From an uncultured Caulobacteraceae bacterium (GTDB lineage: Bacteria; Pseudomonadota; Alphaproteobacteria; Caulobacterales; Caulobacteraceae), in assembly GCA_903884915.1 (NCBI GenBank), contig CAISGS010000064.1, forward strand, positions 1 to 5,819: a stretch of DNA of 5,819 nt. Reading direction: 5' to 3'. Numbering within the stretch: the stretch's first letter is position 1; the number at the start of each line of letters is the position of its first letter. This document shows, piece by piece, positions 1 through 5,819 of the stretch. The notes beneath the pieces are model-generated. The model was not told where the DNA came from. It worked only from the letters and a program-made list of their open reading frames with translations, and did not search any database. The translations under genes and the position numbers were made by a program.

Positions 1-76
1 CACCCAACCCTCTCCCCCAAGGGGGCGAGGGCTTGATCGGTTCTAGCCCTCTCCCTGAGGGAGAGGGTTGGGTGAG
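1..76. repeat. GC-rich palindromic repeat, REP-like
   Basis: The outer arms are perfect inverted repeats: bases 1-16 (CACCCAACCCTCTCCC) match the reverse complement of 59-74. Inside are two smaller hairpins. One, at 8-31, has 11-base arms with one mismatch around an AA loop. The other, at 47-67, is a perfect 9-bp stem (CCCTCTCCC / GGGAGAGGG) with a TGA loop. Elements built on this motif are scattered between genes in many proteobacteria, which is family knowledge and not something this window can show. It lies about 45 bases beyond the ruvX stop, so it may help end ruvX transcription or stabilise the mRNA 3' end, but no T-tract follows on the minus strand. The left edge is cut by the window, so the element may extend further. 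Confidence 0.75.
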
Positions 77-121
77 GGCCTTGTTTGCTTCTCTCAATCC
101 AATCCCCCCTTGGCGGAGAAC

Positions 122-583
122 TCACCTCAATCGATCCAACGCGCCTTGCAGGATGTAAGCCGCCGCCATCTTGTCGACCAGTTCGGCGCGGCGGGCGCGG
201 GTGGTGTCGGCTTCGTCGATGAGGAAGCGGTTGACGGCGGCGGAGGACAGGCGCTCGTCCCAAAAGGCTATGGGGATGTCCTTGATGCGCAGGAGATTGC
301 GGGCAAAGGCGCGGCTGGATTGGCAGCGCGCCCCTTCGGTGCCATCCATATTGACCGGCAGGCCGATAATGATCGCGCCCGCCTCTCGGCTGTCCATCAG
401 TTTGAACAGGGCCTTCAGATCGTCGGTGAACTTAGTCTTGCGGATCAGCTCCATGGGGCTGGCGATCATCCAACTGGCGTCGGACACGGCCACGCCGATG
501 GTCTTGGTGCCCAGATCAAGGCCCATAACCGGTGCAAAGCGCGCCGTCGCGGCGGGAAGGTCGAGAAGGTCAAGAACAGCCAT
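122..583 (-). CDS. ruvX: RuvX/YqgF family RNase H-fold nuclease (putative pre-16S rRNA nuclease / Holliday junction resolvase)
   Basis: The 153-residue protein has the full YqgF signature. GLDLGTKTIGVAVSD near residues 21-35 carries the first catalytic Asp (D23), IIIGLPVNMDGTEG lies at 71-84, WDERLSS at 108-114 carries the acidic E110, and DKMAAAYILQ at 137-146 carries the last acid (D137). The three acids form the metal-binding site of an RNase H-like fold. The family is cytoplasmic; in E. coli YqgF is linked to 16S rRNA 5' end maturation, and members were first proposed as Holliday junction resolvases. A roughly 18-residue N-terminal leader precedes the conserved core. The ATG at 583 is the first possible start after an in-frame TAG 12 bases upstream, and the Shine-Dalgarno is weak. 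It is divergent from gatC with a 186-base gap. Length and motifs are complete, so it should be functional. Confidence 0.95.
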   Translation of the reverse strand: MAVLDLLDLPAATARFAPVMGLDLGTKTIGVAVSDASWMIASPMELIRKTKFTDDLKALFKLMDSREAGAIIIGLPVNMDGTEGARCQSSRAFARNLLRIKDIPIAFWDERLSSAAVNRFLIDEADTTRARRAELVDKMAAAYILQGALDRLR

Positions 584-662
584 GGCTTGGGCCTAGACCT
601 CGGCGGCGCATTTGCCAAGGGCAGGGATGTCACGCAGAGGGGCTGAATCTCGCGGAATGACA

Positions 663-687
663 CTTATATGCGCATAAGACTTGTCAA
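663..687 (-). promoter_or_regulatory. Probable housekeeping-sigma promoter for ruvX
   Basis: Read on the minus strand, TTGACA (687-682) is followed after 13 bases by TATAAG (668-663). The short spacer is unusual for E. coli but lies in the range described for the Caulobacter housekeeping sigma factor (TTGAC-type -35, 10-14 bases, GCTANAWC-type -10). Transcription would begin near 656, giving a 5' leader of about 70 bases before the ruvX ATG at 583. The -10 overlaps a perfect 10-base palindrome, TATGCGCATA (667-676). This is a motif match only. Confidence 0.4.
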
Positions 688-710
688 AGCGCGCGCCCTG
701 CGGGTAACCC
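681..710 (+). promoter_or_regulatory. Possible weak promoter for gatCAB
   Basis: TTGTCA at 681-686 could be the -35 element, with a poor -10 in GGTAACCC around 703-710. The match is weak. The region also contains a small palindrome, CGGGT-A-ACCCG (701-711). It is listed because the operon needs a promoter in 584-769 and no better plus-strand candidate was seen. Its -35 overlaps that of the proposed ruvX promoter. Confidence 0.2.
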
Positions 711-769
711 GTGCGGGACGGCTGTTTTGGCCTCACCCCTAACTCTAGACCGCTGAAGAGAGGCTCCCC

Positions 770-1057
770 ATGGCCATCGACGCGGCGACCGTTCGTAAGG
801 TCGCCAGACTTGCCCGCATCCGCGAACCCGAAGAGCGCCTTGAGCCCTTGGCGCAGGAACTCAACACCATCATCTCGTGGATCGAGCAGTTGGAAGAGGT
901 CGACACCGATGGCGTCGAGCCCATGACCTCAGTCGTGGCTGTGGCCCTGCCTCTGCGCGACGACGTGGTCACCGAAGGCGGCGACACAAGCCGCATCCTT
1001 TCCAACGCCCCGAAGTCCGCTGATGGCTTCTTCATCGTGCCCAAGGTGGTGGAATAG
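770..1057 (+). CDS. gatC: Aspartyl/glutamyl-tRNA(Asn/Gln) amidotransferase subunit C
   Basis: This 95-residue protein is the usual length for GatC, the small subunit that wraps around the GatA-GatB interface and stabilises the complex. Typical features are the N-terminal helix with VRKVARLARI (8-17), the ELNTIISWIEQLEEVDTDGV helix and linker (30-49), PMTSV (51-55), LRDDVV (62-67), and the conserved tail FFIVPKVVE (87-95). The start is well supported: AGAGAGG at 757-763 lies six bases before the ATG. It is the first gene of a gatC-gatA-gatB operon. Its TAG stop (1055-1057) is immediately followed by the gatA ATG, so translation of the two is probably coupled. Confidence 0.96.
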   Translation: MAIDAATVRKVARLARIREPEERLEPLAQELNTIISWIEQLEEVDTDGVEPMTSVVAVALPLRDDVVTEGGDTSRILSNAPKSADGFFIVPKVVE

Positions 1058-2530
1058 ATGAGCGACCTAACCAAACTGACCCTGAAGGCGGCATTGGCCG
1101 GCCTGAAGGCCCGCGACTTCTCGTCGGTGGACATTACCAAGGCCCATATTGAGGCTATCGAACAGGCGCGCGGCTTAAACGCCTATGTGCTGGAAACGCC
1201 GGACAAGGCGCTGGCCATGGCCGCAGAGTCGGACGCCCGTTTGGCACGTGGAGAGGGCGGGGCCCTTGAAGGCGCGCCGCTGGGCATCAAGGACCTGTTC
1301 TGCACCGACGGCGTGCGCTCGACGGCGGCGTCCAAGATCCTTGGCAATTTCGTGCCTGCCTATGAATCGACCGTCACCAGCCAGCTGTGGCGCGATGGTG
1401 GCGTCATGCTCGGCAAGTTGAACCTTGATGAGTTCGCTATGGGCTCGTCCAACGAGACCTCGGCCTTCGGTCCTGTAATCAATCCTTGGCGGCGCGATGG
1501 CTCAGACGCCGCCCTGACACCGGGCGGCTCGTCAGGTGGTTCAGCGGCAGCGACGGCAGCCGATCTTTGCTTGGCCGCAACGGCGACCGATACGGGCGGC
1601 TCGATCCGTCAGCCTGCAGCCTTCACCGGAACGGTCGGTATCAAGCCGACCTATGGCCGCTGTTCGCGCTGGGGCATCATCGCCTTTGCCTCGTCGCTGG
1701 ATCAGGCCGGTCCCATCGCCAAGACGGTAGAGGACGCCGCCATCATGCTGCGCTCCATGAGCGGTCATGATGTAAAAGATTCCACGAGCTTGCCGGTCGA
1801 AGTGCCTGATTTTGCGAGTTATGTCGGAAAGTCCGTTAAGGGCCTGCGCATCGGTGTGCCGAAGGAATATCGCATTGACGGTATGCCAGCCGAGATCGAA
1901 AAGCTCTGGGCCGATGGTATTGCTTGGCTCAAGGATGCGGGCTGCGAGATCGTCGAGGTCAGCCTGCCCCACACCAAATATGCTCTGCCAGCCTATTATA
2001 TCGTGGCCCCTGCTGAGGCCTCGTCCAATCTCGCCCGTTATGACGGCATGCGTTATGGCCTGCGCGCTGGCGGTCCATCCCTGACCGATGTCTATGAGGA
2101 AAGCCGCGCTCAAGGCTTTGGCGAAGAGGTTAAGCGCCGCATCCTGATCGGCACCTATGTGCTGTCGGCGGGCTATTACGATGCCTATTACCTCAAGGCC
2201 CAAAAGGTTCGTCGCCGGATTGCCGATGATTTCGATCAGGCTTGGCAGACCTGCGACGCGCTTTTGACCCCGACAGCCCCGTCGGCGGCCTTTGCGCTGG
2301 GCGAGCAGTCGGATGATCCGATTGCTATGTATCTGAACGATATTTTCACCGTCACGACCAATCTGGCCGGTTTGCCGGGCCTGTCTCTGCCCGCTGGCCG
2401 GGACGCGCAGGGCCTGCCTTTGGGCCTGCAATTGATCGGACGGGCGCTGGATGAGGGGACCCTGTTCTCTCTGGCCGGAGCACTGGAAAAGGCCGCTGGC
2501 TTTACAGCCAAGGCGGACAGGTGGTGGTGA
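1058..2530 (+). CDS. gatA: Aspartyl/glutamyl-tRNA(Asn/Gln) amidotransferase subunit A (amidase)
   Basis: The 490-residue protein is a full-length amidase-signature enzyme. GatA hydrolyses glutamine and sends the released ammonia through a channel to GatB, where it amidates Glu-tRNA(Gln) or Asp-tRNA(Asn). The Ser-cisSer-Lys triad can be read directly: K78 in PLGIKDLF, the cis-Ser S158 in the glycine/serine loop [12 protein letters not shown] (154-165), and the nucleophile S182 in DTGGSIRQP (178-186). The segment [16 protein letters not shown] before the loop looks alphaproteobacterial. The C-terminal part contains [10 protein letters not shown] and the late amidase block [15 protein letters not shown]. 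The ATG directly abuts the gatC stop, and the purine/G-rich AAGGTGGTGG at the end of gatC serves as ribosome binding site. The TGA at 2528-2530 lies two bases before the preferred gatB start. No missing catalytic residue or frameshift was seen. Confidence 0.97.
   Translation: MSDLTKLTLKAALAGLKARDFSSVDITKAHIEAIEQARGLNAYVLETPDKALAMAAESDARLARGEGGALEGAPLGIKDLFCTDGVRSTAASKILGNFVPAYESTVTSQLWRDGGVMLGKLNLDEFAMGSSNETSAFGPVINPWRRDGSDAALTPGGSSGGSAAATAADLCLAATATDTGGSIRQPAAFTGTVGIKPTYGRCSRWGIIAFASSLDQAGPIAKTVEDAAIMLRSMSGHDVKDSTSLPVEVPDFASYVGKSVKGLRIGVPKEYRIDGMPAEIEKLWADGIAWLKDAGCEIVEVSLPHTKYALPAYYIVAPAEASSNLARYDGMRYGLRAGGPSLTDVYEESRAQGFGEEVKRRILIGTYVLSAGYYDAYYLKAQKVRRRIADDFDQAWQTCDALLTPTAPSAAFALGEQSDDPIAMYLNDIFTVTTNLAGLPGLSLPAGRDAQGLPLGLQLIGRALDEGTLFSLAGALEKAAGFTAKADRWW
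2519..2527 (+). promoter_or_regulatory. Ribosome binding site deciding the gatB start
   Basis: AGGTGGTGG at the end of gatA lies five bases before the ATG at 2533, a good Shine-Dalgarno position. The same bases include three in-frame GTG codons (2521, 2524, 2527) that could be read as earlier starts. Using one of them would put the start inside this purine-rich stretch and leave only AAGGCGG (2510-2516) as its site. The ATG is therefore preferred. Confidence 0.55.
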
Positions 2531-2532
2531 GC

Positions 2533-3993
2533 ATGAGCGAGAAATCCAAACTGATTCAAGGCCGCACGGGACCTTGGGAAATTGTTCTGGGCTTGGAAAT
2601 CCACGCTCAGGTGGCCTCCAATTCCAAACTGTTCAGCGGCGCGGCGGTGGGTTTTGGCGCGGGGCCTAATGAGCAGGTGGCTCTGGTCGATGCGGCCATG
2701 CCCGGCATGTTGCCCGTGATCAATCGCCACTGTGTCGAGCAGGCGGTGAGGGCGGGTCTTGGCCTCAATGCCCAGATCAATCTGTGGTCCCGCTTTGACC
2801 GCAAGAACTATTTCTATCCCGACCTGCCGCAGGGCTATCAGATCAGCCAGTTCAAGGACCCGATCGTCGGCGAAGGTATTGTCGAGGTCGAGCGCGATGA
2901 CGGCACGACCTTTATCGTCGGCGTTGAGCGGCTGCATCTGGAGCAGGATGCCGGCAAGTCGATCCACGATCTGGACCCCAACTTCACCTATGTGGACCTC
3001 AACCGTGCGGGCACGGCCCTGATGGAGATCGTGTCCAAGCCGGACATGAGAAGTTCAGACGAGGCGGCTAGTTACGTCAAAAAGATCAGAACCATTCTTC
3101 GCTATCTCGGCGCTTGCGACGGCGATATGGAGAAGGGCAACCTGCGCGCTGACGTCAATGTCTCGGTTCGTCGTCCGGGTGCGGAACTGGGCACGCGCTG
3201 CGAGATCAAGAACGTCAACTCCTACCGCTATATCCAGCAGGCCATCGAATATGAGGCCCGCCGGCAGATCGAGATCTTGGAAGATGGCGGCTCCATCCAT
3301 CAGGAAACCCGTCTGTTCGACCCGACCAAGATCGAAACCCGGTCCATGAGATCCAAGGAAGAGGCGCACGACTATCGCTACTTCCCTGATCCCGACCTCT
3401 TGCCGTTGGTTCTGGACCCCGCTTGGGTCCAGTCGATCAAGGACAGCCTACCCGAACTGCCTGACCCAAAGCGCAAGCGGTTCGAGAGCCAGTACGGCCT
3501 ATCGCACTATGATGCGGGCGTTCTGGTCGCCGATCAGGCGCGAGCGGCCTTTTATGAACAGGCGGCAGCCGGGCGTGATGCCAAGCTGGTGGCCAACTGG
3601 ACGGTCAATAATCTGCTTGGTCGTTTGGCGGAAAATGGCGGCGACATCGAAAATAGCCCGATCCCGCCAGAAGACATTGCCGGTCTGGTCAAGCTGATTG
3701 AGGATGGGGTGATCTCGTCCAAGATCGCCAAGGAGGTGTTCGACCATATGTGGGCCGGTGAAGGCACCCCCGCTCAGGTGGTCGAAAAGTTCGGTCTGGT
3801 CCAGATCACCGATACGGGGGCCATCGAGGCCTCCATCGACAAGATCATGGCCGCCAATCCCGATAAGGTCGAGGCGGCGAAGGAGCGGCCTCAAGCCTTG
3901 GGCTGGTTCGTCGGTCAGGTCATGCGGGATACGGGCGGCAAGGCCAATCCGGCCGCCGTCAATGAGATCTTAAAGGCCAAGTTGGGCCTCTAA
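2533..3993 (+). CDS. gatB: Aspartyl/glutamyl-tRNA(Asn/Gln) amidotransferase subunit B
   Basis: GatB activates the acyl group of Glu-tRNA(Gln) or Asp-tRNA(Asn) with ATP and transfers the ammonia supplied by GatA. With the ATG start the protein has 486 residues, normal for the family. The N-terminal catalytic cradle shows [18 protein letters not shown] (from about residue 20) with E22 and H24 at the expected metal site, [13 protein letters not shown] (95-107), [12 protein letters not shown] with E137, [20 protein letters not shown] (155-174), [12 protein letters not shown] and EIKNVNS. The C-terminal half has the helical region and the YqeY-like tail that binds the tRNA elbow, ending in [11 protein letters not shown] longer form starting at GTG 2521 (490 residues) would overlap gatA by ten bases. 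It is the last gene of the operon, followed by a strong terminator. Confidence 0.96.
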   Translation: MSEKSKLIQGRTGPWEIVLGLEIHAQVASNSKLFSGAAVGFGAGPNEQVALVDAAMPGMLPVINRHCVEQAVRAGLGLNAQINLWSRFDRKNYFYPDLPQGYQISQFKDPIVGEGIVEVERDDGTTFIVGVERLHLEQDAGKSIHDLDPNFTYVDLNRAGTALMEIVSKPDMRSSDEAASYVKKIRTILRYLGACDGDMEKGNLRADVNVSVRRPGAELGTRCEIKNVNSYRYIQQAIEYEARRQIEILEDGGSIHQETRLFDPTKIETRSMRSKEEAHDYRYFPDPDLLPLVLDPAWVQSIKDSLPELPDPKRKRFESQYGLSHYDAGVLVADQARAAFYEQAAAGRDAKLVANWTVNNLLGRLAENGGDIENSPIPPEDIAGLVKLIEDGVISSKIAKEVFDHMWAGEGTPAQVVEKFGLVQITDTGAIEASIDKIMAANPDKVEAAKERPQALGWFVGQVMRDTGGKANPAAVNEILKAKLGL

Positions 3994-4013
3994 GGCCTGG
4001 GCTTGAACAGATC

Positions 4014-4047
4014 AAAGGCCCCAGAGTTTGCGCTCTGGGGCCTTTTT
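4014..4047. terminator. Intrinsic terminator after gatB, probably bidirectional
   Basis: A perfect 10-bp GC-rich stem, GGCCCCAGAG (4017-4026) with CTCTGGGGCC (4033-4042), encloses the six-base loop TTTGCG. It is extended by AAA/TTT pairs to 13 bp. On the plus strand it runs into TTTTT (4043-4047), a classical rho-independent terminator for gatCAB. On the minus strand the hairpin is followed by TTT only, so it may also stop the convergent RcnB-family gene, less efficiently. The two stop codons are only 59 bases apart. Confidence 0.9.
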
Positions 4048-4052
4048 CTTGT

Positions 4053-4451
4053 CTACCATCCGCCGCGGATCACATCGAAGACCACGCCGGTGGCGGCAGC
4101 GACGAGCAGATAGTCATTATCGGCTCTAACCCAGACAAAACCGCGCGGCGGTGGCCTCAGGCGATAGCGTCCATAGTCATAGACGACATAGGTTCGCAGA
4201 TAGGGACTCATAGATTGCCCGCGTTGCCAGTGGCGGTGACGGTGCTCATTTTGCGGGTTGTCATAGCCATAGGCGCGGGGAGGCGTGACAAAGCGATCAT
4301 AGAGGTCGTTGCGGCTATCGCGCCGATCCTCTCTCTGCTCCCAACGTGCTCCGTCGCGGTCGCGCCGGTCAGGATCGGCGGCCGCCAAGGACGGGATGGC
4401 CAGTGAGGCTAGGCTTGCGACTATCAGAAGAGGCTTCAGAAGACGGGTCAT
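4053..4451 (-). CDS. Secreted RcnB-family protein
   Basis: This 132-residue protein begins with a clear Sec signal peptide: MTRLLKP, a hydrophobic core to about residue 22, and a likely cleavage after SLAAA (residue 25). The mature part starts with a highly charged Arg/Asp-rich stretch (26-54), then a His/Arg patch NEHRHRHWQRGQ (68-79). The C-terminal RcnB-type domain follows: YLRTYVVYDYGRYRLRPPP (84-102) and GFVWVRADNDYLLVAAATGV (104-123). E. coli RcnB is a periplasmic protein in nickel/cobalt homeostasis; most alphaproteobacterial relatives have no proven role, so metal handling is only inferred. An in-frame ATG at 4505 would add 18 residues before the signal peptide and is disfavoured. The ATG at 4451 has AGGAAC about eight bases upstream and places the signal peptide at the N-terminus. 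It converges on gatB and is divergent from the Sel1-like gene. Confidence 0.88.
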   Translation of the reverse strand: MTRLLKPLLIVASLASLAIPSLAAADPDRRDRDGARWEQREDRRDSRNDLYDRFVTPPRAYGYDNPQNEHRHRHWQRGQSMSPYLRTYVVYDYGRYRLRPPPRGFVWVRADNDYLLVAAATGVVFDVIRGGW

Positions 4452-4489
4452 GGTCTTGTTCCTAAAGGATCGTCCCTCGATCGCCTTCA

Positions 4490-4521
4490 CTATGCTGCTG
4501 CGCATCTGAACCCGGCCTGAA
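4490..4521 (-). promoter_or_regulatory. Probable activator-dependent promoter of the RcnB-family gene
   Basis: On the minus strand two TTCAG direct repeats (4521-4517 and 4510-4506) are spaced exactly 11 bases apart. Ten bases after the second comes CATAGT (4495-4490), a -10-like hexamer, with no good -35. This layout of helical-turn repeats replacing the -35 is the one typical of OmpR/PhoB-family response-regulator targets. Transcription would start near 4483, which agrees with the ATG at 4451 and excludes the ATG at 4505. The regulator is unknown. Confidence 0.35.
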
Positions 4522-4567
4522 TGGGCAGGTCATCTGGGGTTGGCTGAAAAGAATGTGAAGACTGTCC

Positions 4568-4582
4568 TTAACCATATTTTTA
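4568..4582 (+). promoter_or_regulatory. CtrA-like binding box upstream of the Sel1-like gene
   Basis: TTAA (4568-4571), seven bases, then TTTA (4579-4582) match the CtrA consensus TTAA-N7-TTAA with one mismatch. The first half extends to TTAACCAT, a form known from CtrA-regulated promoters in Caulobacter. A GANTC site (GATTC, 4600-4604), the target of the cell-cycle methylase CcrM, lies 17 bases further on. CtrA is the master cell-cycle regulator of alphaproteobacteria. The box lies 83 bases before the preferred start of the rightward gene. The divergent RcnB gene could also be affected. Confidence 0.4.
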
Positions 4583-4665
4583 CGCAGTGAGTGTTTGGTG
4601 ATTCTGTAGACATCGACGCCTTCGGGCTAAAAGGGCTTGCGGCGCTCAGAACGGGAAACGACGTC

Positions 4666-4959
4666 ATGCAACTCTATTCAGAACCTTCCGCCATAGCCGG
4701 CATGCCTATGCCCGCCATGGACTGTTCTGCGGATGAACTGTTCCGCATGGGCATGCTGTATTCTACGGGCCAAGGCGGTATGCCGCTCGACTATGTTTCG
4801 GCTCATATGATGTTCAATCTGGCGGCCATGCGCGGCTCGCTCGAGGCGAAGATTTACCGCAAGGAACTGAGCCAAGAGATGGACCATGCCGATGTTGCTG
4901 AAGCCCAGCGCGCGGCACGCGAATGGCTCAACCACGCTGGATGGCCTCACGCAGCATAA
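4666..4959 (+). CDS. Small Sel1-like repeat protein
   Basis: The 97-residue protein carries one recognisable Sel1/TPR-like unit. ADELFRMGMLYSTGQGGMPLD (22-42) matches the first helix and turn, and YVSAHMMFNLAAMRGSLEA (43-61) the second helix and small-residue motif. A trailing helix pair, YRKELSQEMDHADVAEAQRAAREWL (64-88), resembles the end helices of Sel1 proteins. Such units form alpha-alpha solenoids that bind proteins; no catalytic residues, signal peptide or membrane segment are visible, so it is probably a cytoplasmic adaptor of unknown partner. The start is uncertain. A GTG at 4591, directly after an in-frame TGA, would give 122 residues and add a plausible-looking FGLKGLAALRTGNDV stretch, but has no Shine-Dalgarno. 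The ATG at 4666 has a weak GGGAA at 4653-4657 and lies at a better distance from the proposed CtrA-controlled promoter. Confidence 0.78.
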   Translation: MQLYSEPSAIAGMPMPAMDCSADELFRMGMLYSTGQGGMPLDYVSAHMMFNLAAMRGSLEAKIYRKELSQEMDHADVAEAQRAAREWLNHAGWPHAA

Positions 4960-4982
4960 GCTGCGGACTTGACGACCCTGCT

Positions 4983-5007
4983 TTGATCAGGCCAAGGCTT
5001 TGGTCAA
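4983..5007 (+). other. Imperfect inverted repeat between the Sel1-like and P1 peptidase genes
   Basis: TTGATCA (4983-4989) pairs with TGGTCAA (5001-5007) through seven pairs including one G-T, with an inner GC pairing and a small bulge. It lies 24 bases after the Sel1-like stop and 39 bases before the next start. It could be a weak terminator (no T-tract follows), an operator, or chance. No clear promoter for the downstream gene was seen in 4960-5045; a TTGACGA at 4970-4976 has no matching -10. Confidence 0.25.
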
Positions 5008-5045
5008 CCGCCTGCGCGATATGGCGTAGAGGCAGGGATTAGCGC

Positions 5046-5819
5046 ATGTATCGACCCGGACCGTTGAACCTGATCACCGATGTTCCGGGCATCGTGGTTG
5101 GCCATGCCACCGATGAGCGCGTGATGACCGGTGTCACCACGGTCCTATGCCAAGGCGACTGGACCGGTGCGGTCGATGTGCGCGGCGGTGGTCCCGGATC
5201 GCGCGAGACTGAGGCGCTGGCCCCTGAAAATTTCGTCGATGTGATCCATGGGGTCGTTCTGACCGGCGGGTCAGTGTTCGGCCTTGCGGCAGCCGATGGC
5301 GTGACCACGGCCCTATCTCACCGCAATGTCGGCCTTAGGCTCAAACCAACAACCCCAGCCATTCCCATCGTTCCCGCCGCCGTTCTGCACGACCTTGGCA
5401 ATGAGGGCGACAAGGACTGGGGTCTTAATCCGCCCTATGAGACGCTTGGCCGTGCATCGGTAGAGGCTGCCTCCACCCACTTTGCGCAAGGCGCGGTCGG
5501 TGCAGGGCGAGGGGCCATGGCGGGGCTGACCAAGGGCGGCATCGGCTCGACCTCGCTGGATCTTGGCGAGGGCCTGATCGTCGGGGCCATCGTCGCGACC
5601 AATCCGGTCGGCTCGGTCTTTATGCCAGATGGCCAGACCTATTGGGCTTGGCCTTTCGAGATCGATAATGAGTTTGGGGGCCACAGGCCTGGCGTGGGCG
5701 AACCGGTCACTGATCCCTTGCCCGAACTTGGCCGACTGCGGGCAGCAGGACGGCTAACGCCGGGGGCCAACACGACCCTCGCGGTGGTTGCTGTGTCTGC
5801 TCGGCTGACCAAGGCCGAA
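5046..5819 (+). CDS. P1-family peptidase/amidohydrolase (DmpA/NylC type), 3' end cut by window
   Basis: An uninterrupted frame of 258 codons runs from ATG 5046 to the window edge. The family (DmpA aminopeptidase, NylC nylon-oligomer hydrolase, BapA-type beta-aminopeptidases) is an Ntn-hydrolase-like group in which one chain cleaves itself into alpha and beta subunits. Visible blocks are ITDVPGIVVGHATD (10-23), GVTTVL (29-34), VDVRGGGPGSRETEAL (43-58), the hallmark VLTGGSVFGLAAADG (71-85), IPIVPAAVLHDLG, GAVGAGRGAMAGLTKGGIGS (149-168) and VGAIVATNPVGSV (179-191). The predicted self-cleavage site is N242|T243 in TPGANTTLAVV, making T243 the nucleophile. The true substrate is unknown, perhaps a D- or beta-amino-acid peptide or amide. 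The start is fixed by an in-frame TAG at 5040-5042 and by AGAGGCAGGGA (5028-5038), seven bases upstream. No signal peptide is seen. Most of the beta subunit lies beyond the window. Confidence 0.92.
   Translation, partial: MYRPGPLNLITDVPGIVVGHATDERVMTGVTTVLCQGDWTGAVDVRGGGPGSRETEALAPENFVDVIHGVVLTGGSVFGLAAADGVTTALSHRNVGLRLKPTTPAIPIVPAAVLHDLGNEGDKDWGLNPPYETLGRASVEAASTHFAQGAVGAGRGAMAGLTKGGIGSTSLDLGEGLIVGAIVATNPVGSVFMPDGQTYWAWPFEIDNEFGGHRPGVGEPVTDPLPELGRLRAAGRLTPGANTTLAVVAVSARLTKAE

Noticed and set aside
68..646. A 192-codon plus-strand open frame covering ruvX
   Set aside because: It is antisense to ruvX, whose catalytic motifs are all present. The frame is rich in Gly, Ala and Asp with no recognisable domain, as expected of a shadow frame in GC-rich DNA.
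667..676. Palindrome TATGCGCATA as a stand-alone repressor operator
   Set aside because: A ten-base palindrome is too short to call without a known regulator or conservation. It is mentioned only as overlapping the ruvX -10.
1541..2431. A 296-codon minus-strand open frame inside gatA
   Set aside because: It lies entirely opposite a complete GatA with conserved amidase motifs. No domain or ribosome binding site supports it.
2236..2967. A 243-codon minus-strand open frame across the gatA-gatB junction
   Set aside because: It is antisense to the conserved ends of two real genes. The translated sequence shows no family motif.
4452..4505. N-terminal extension of the RcnB-family protein from ATG 4505
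   Set aside because: It would bury the signal peptide behind 18 charged residues, and it lies upstream of the likely transcription start. The ATG at 4451 has a proper Shine-Dalgarno.
5313..5684. A 123-codon minus-strand open frame near the right edge
   Set aside because: It is opposite the P1-family peptidase, whose conserved blocks are read in the plus frame through the same bases.
1..5819. A novel multi-gene defence, mobile or biosynthetic system
   Set aside because: All six genes belong to known families, no mobile-element or defence hallmarks were found, and the right-hand genes are separately oriented with no shared pathway visible.

Overview
The window looks like chromosomal DNA of an alphaproteobacterium, most likely of the order Caulobacterales. 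GC content is high but by eye below that of Caulobacter itself, so a genus such as Asticcacaulis would fit; this is tentative. Supporting signs are the tight gatC-gatA-gatB order next to a divergent ruvX, the alphaproteobacterial character of the Gat proteins, and a CtrA-like box (TTAA-N7-TTTA, including the octamer TTAACCAT) in front of one gene. No insertion sequence, phage gene, CRISPR array, tRNA or rRNA was seen.

Layout. Bases 1-76 hold a GC-rich palindromic repeat of the dispersed CCCTCTCCC/GGGAGAGGG type. ruvX follows on the minus strand (122-583). A 186-base divergent intergenic region (584-769) carries a convincing promoter for ruvX and a weaker one facing gatC. The gatCAB operon (770-3993, plus strand) encodes the three subunits of the aspartyl/glutamyl-tRNA amidotransferase with almost no spacing between genes, and ends in a strong hairpin terminator (4014-4047). 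That hairpin also lies at the end of a convergent minus-strand gene for a small secreted RcnB-family protein (4053-4451). The 214-base divergent region 4452-4665 carries a probable activator-dependent promoter for the RcnB gene and, facing right, the CtrA-like box upstream of a short Sel1-like repeat protein (4666-4959). From 5046 to the right edge runs an open, incomplete gene for a P1-family (DmpA/NylC-type) self-cleaving hydrolase.

How the genes work together. GatCAB converts misacylated Glu-tRNA(Gln) and/or Asp-tRNA(Asn) into the correct aminoacyl-tRNAs, which is essential where GlnRS or AsnRS is missing. RuvX is a conserved RNase H-fold nuclease linked to 16S rRNA 5' maturation and, historically, Holliday-junction resolution. 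These are core translation and housekeeping functions. The right third (RcnB-like, Sel1-like, P1 peptidase) is a set of separately controlled accessory genes with no evident joint pathway. I see no sign of an undescribed multi-gene system. The most interesting signals are regulatory: the CtrA-like box with an adjacent GANTC site, and the 11-base direct repeats placed at the RcnB promoter.
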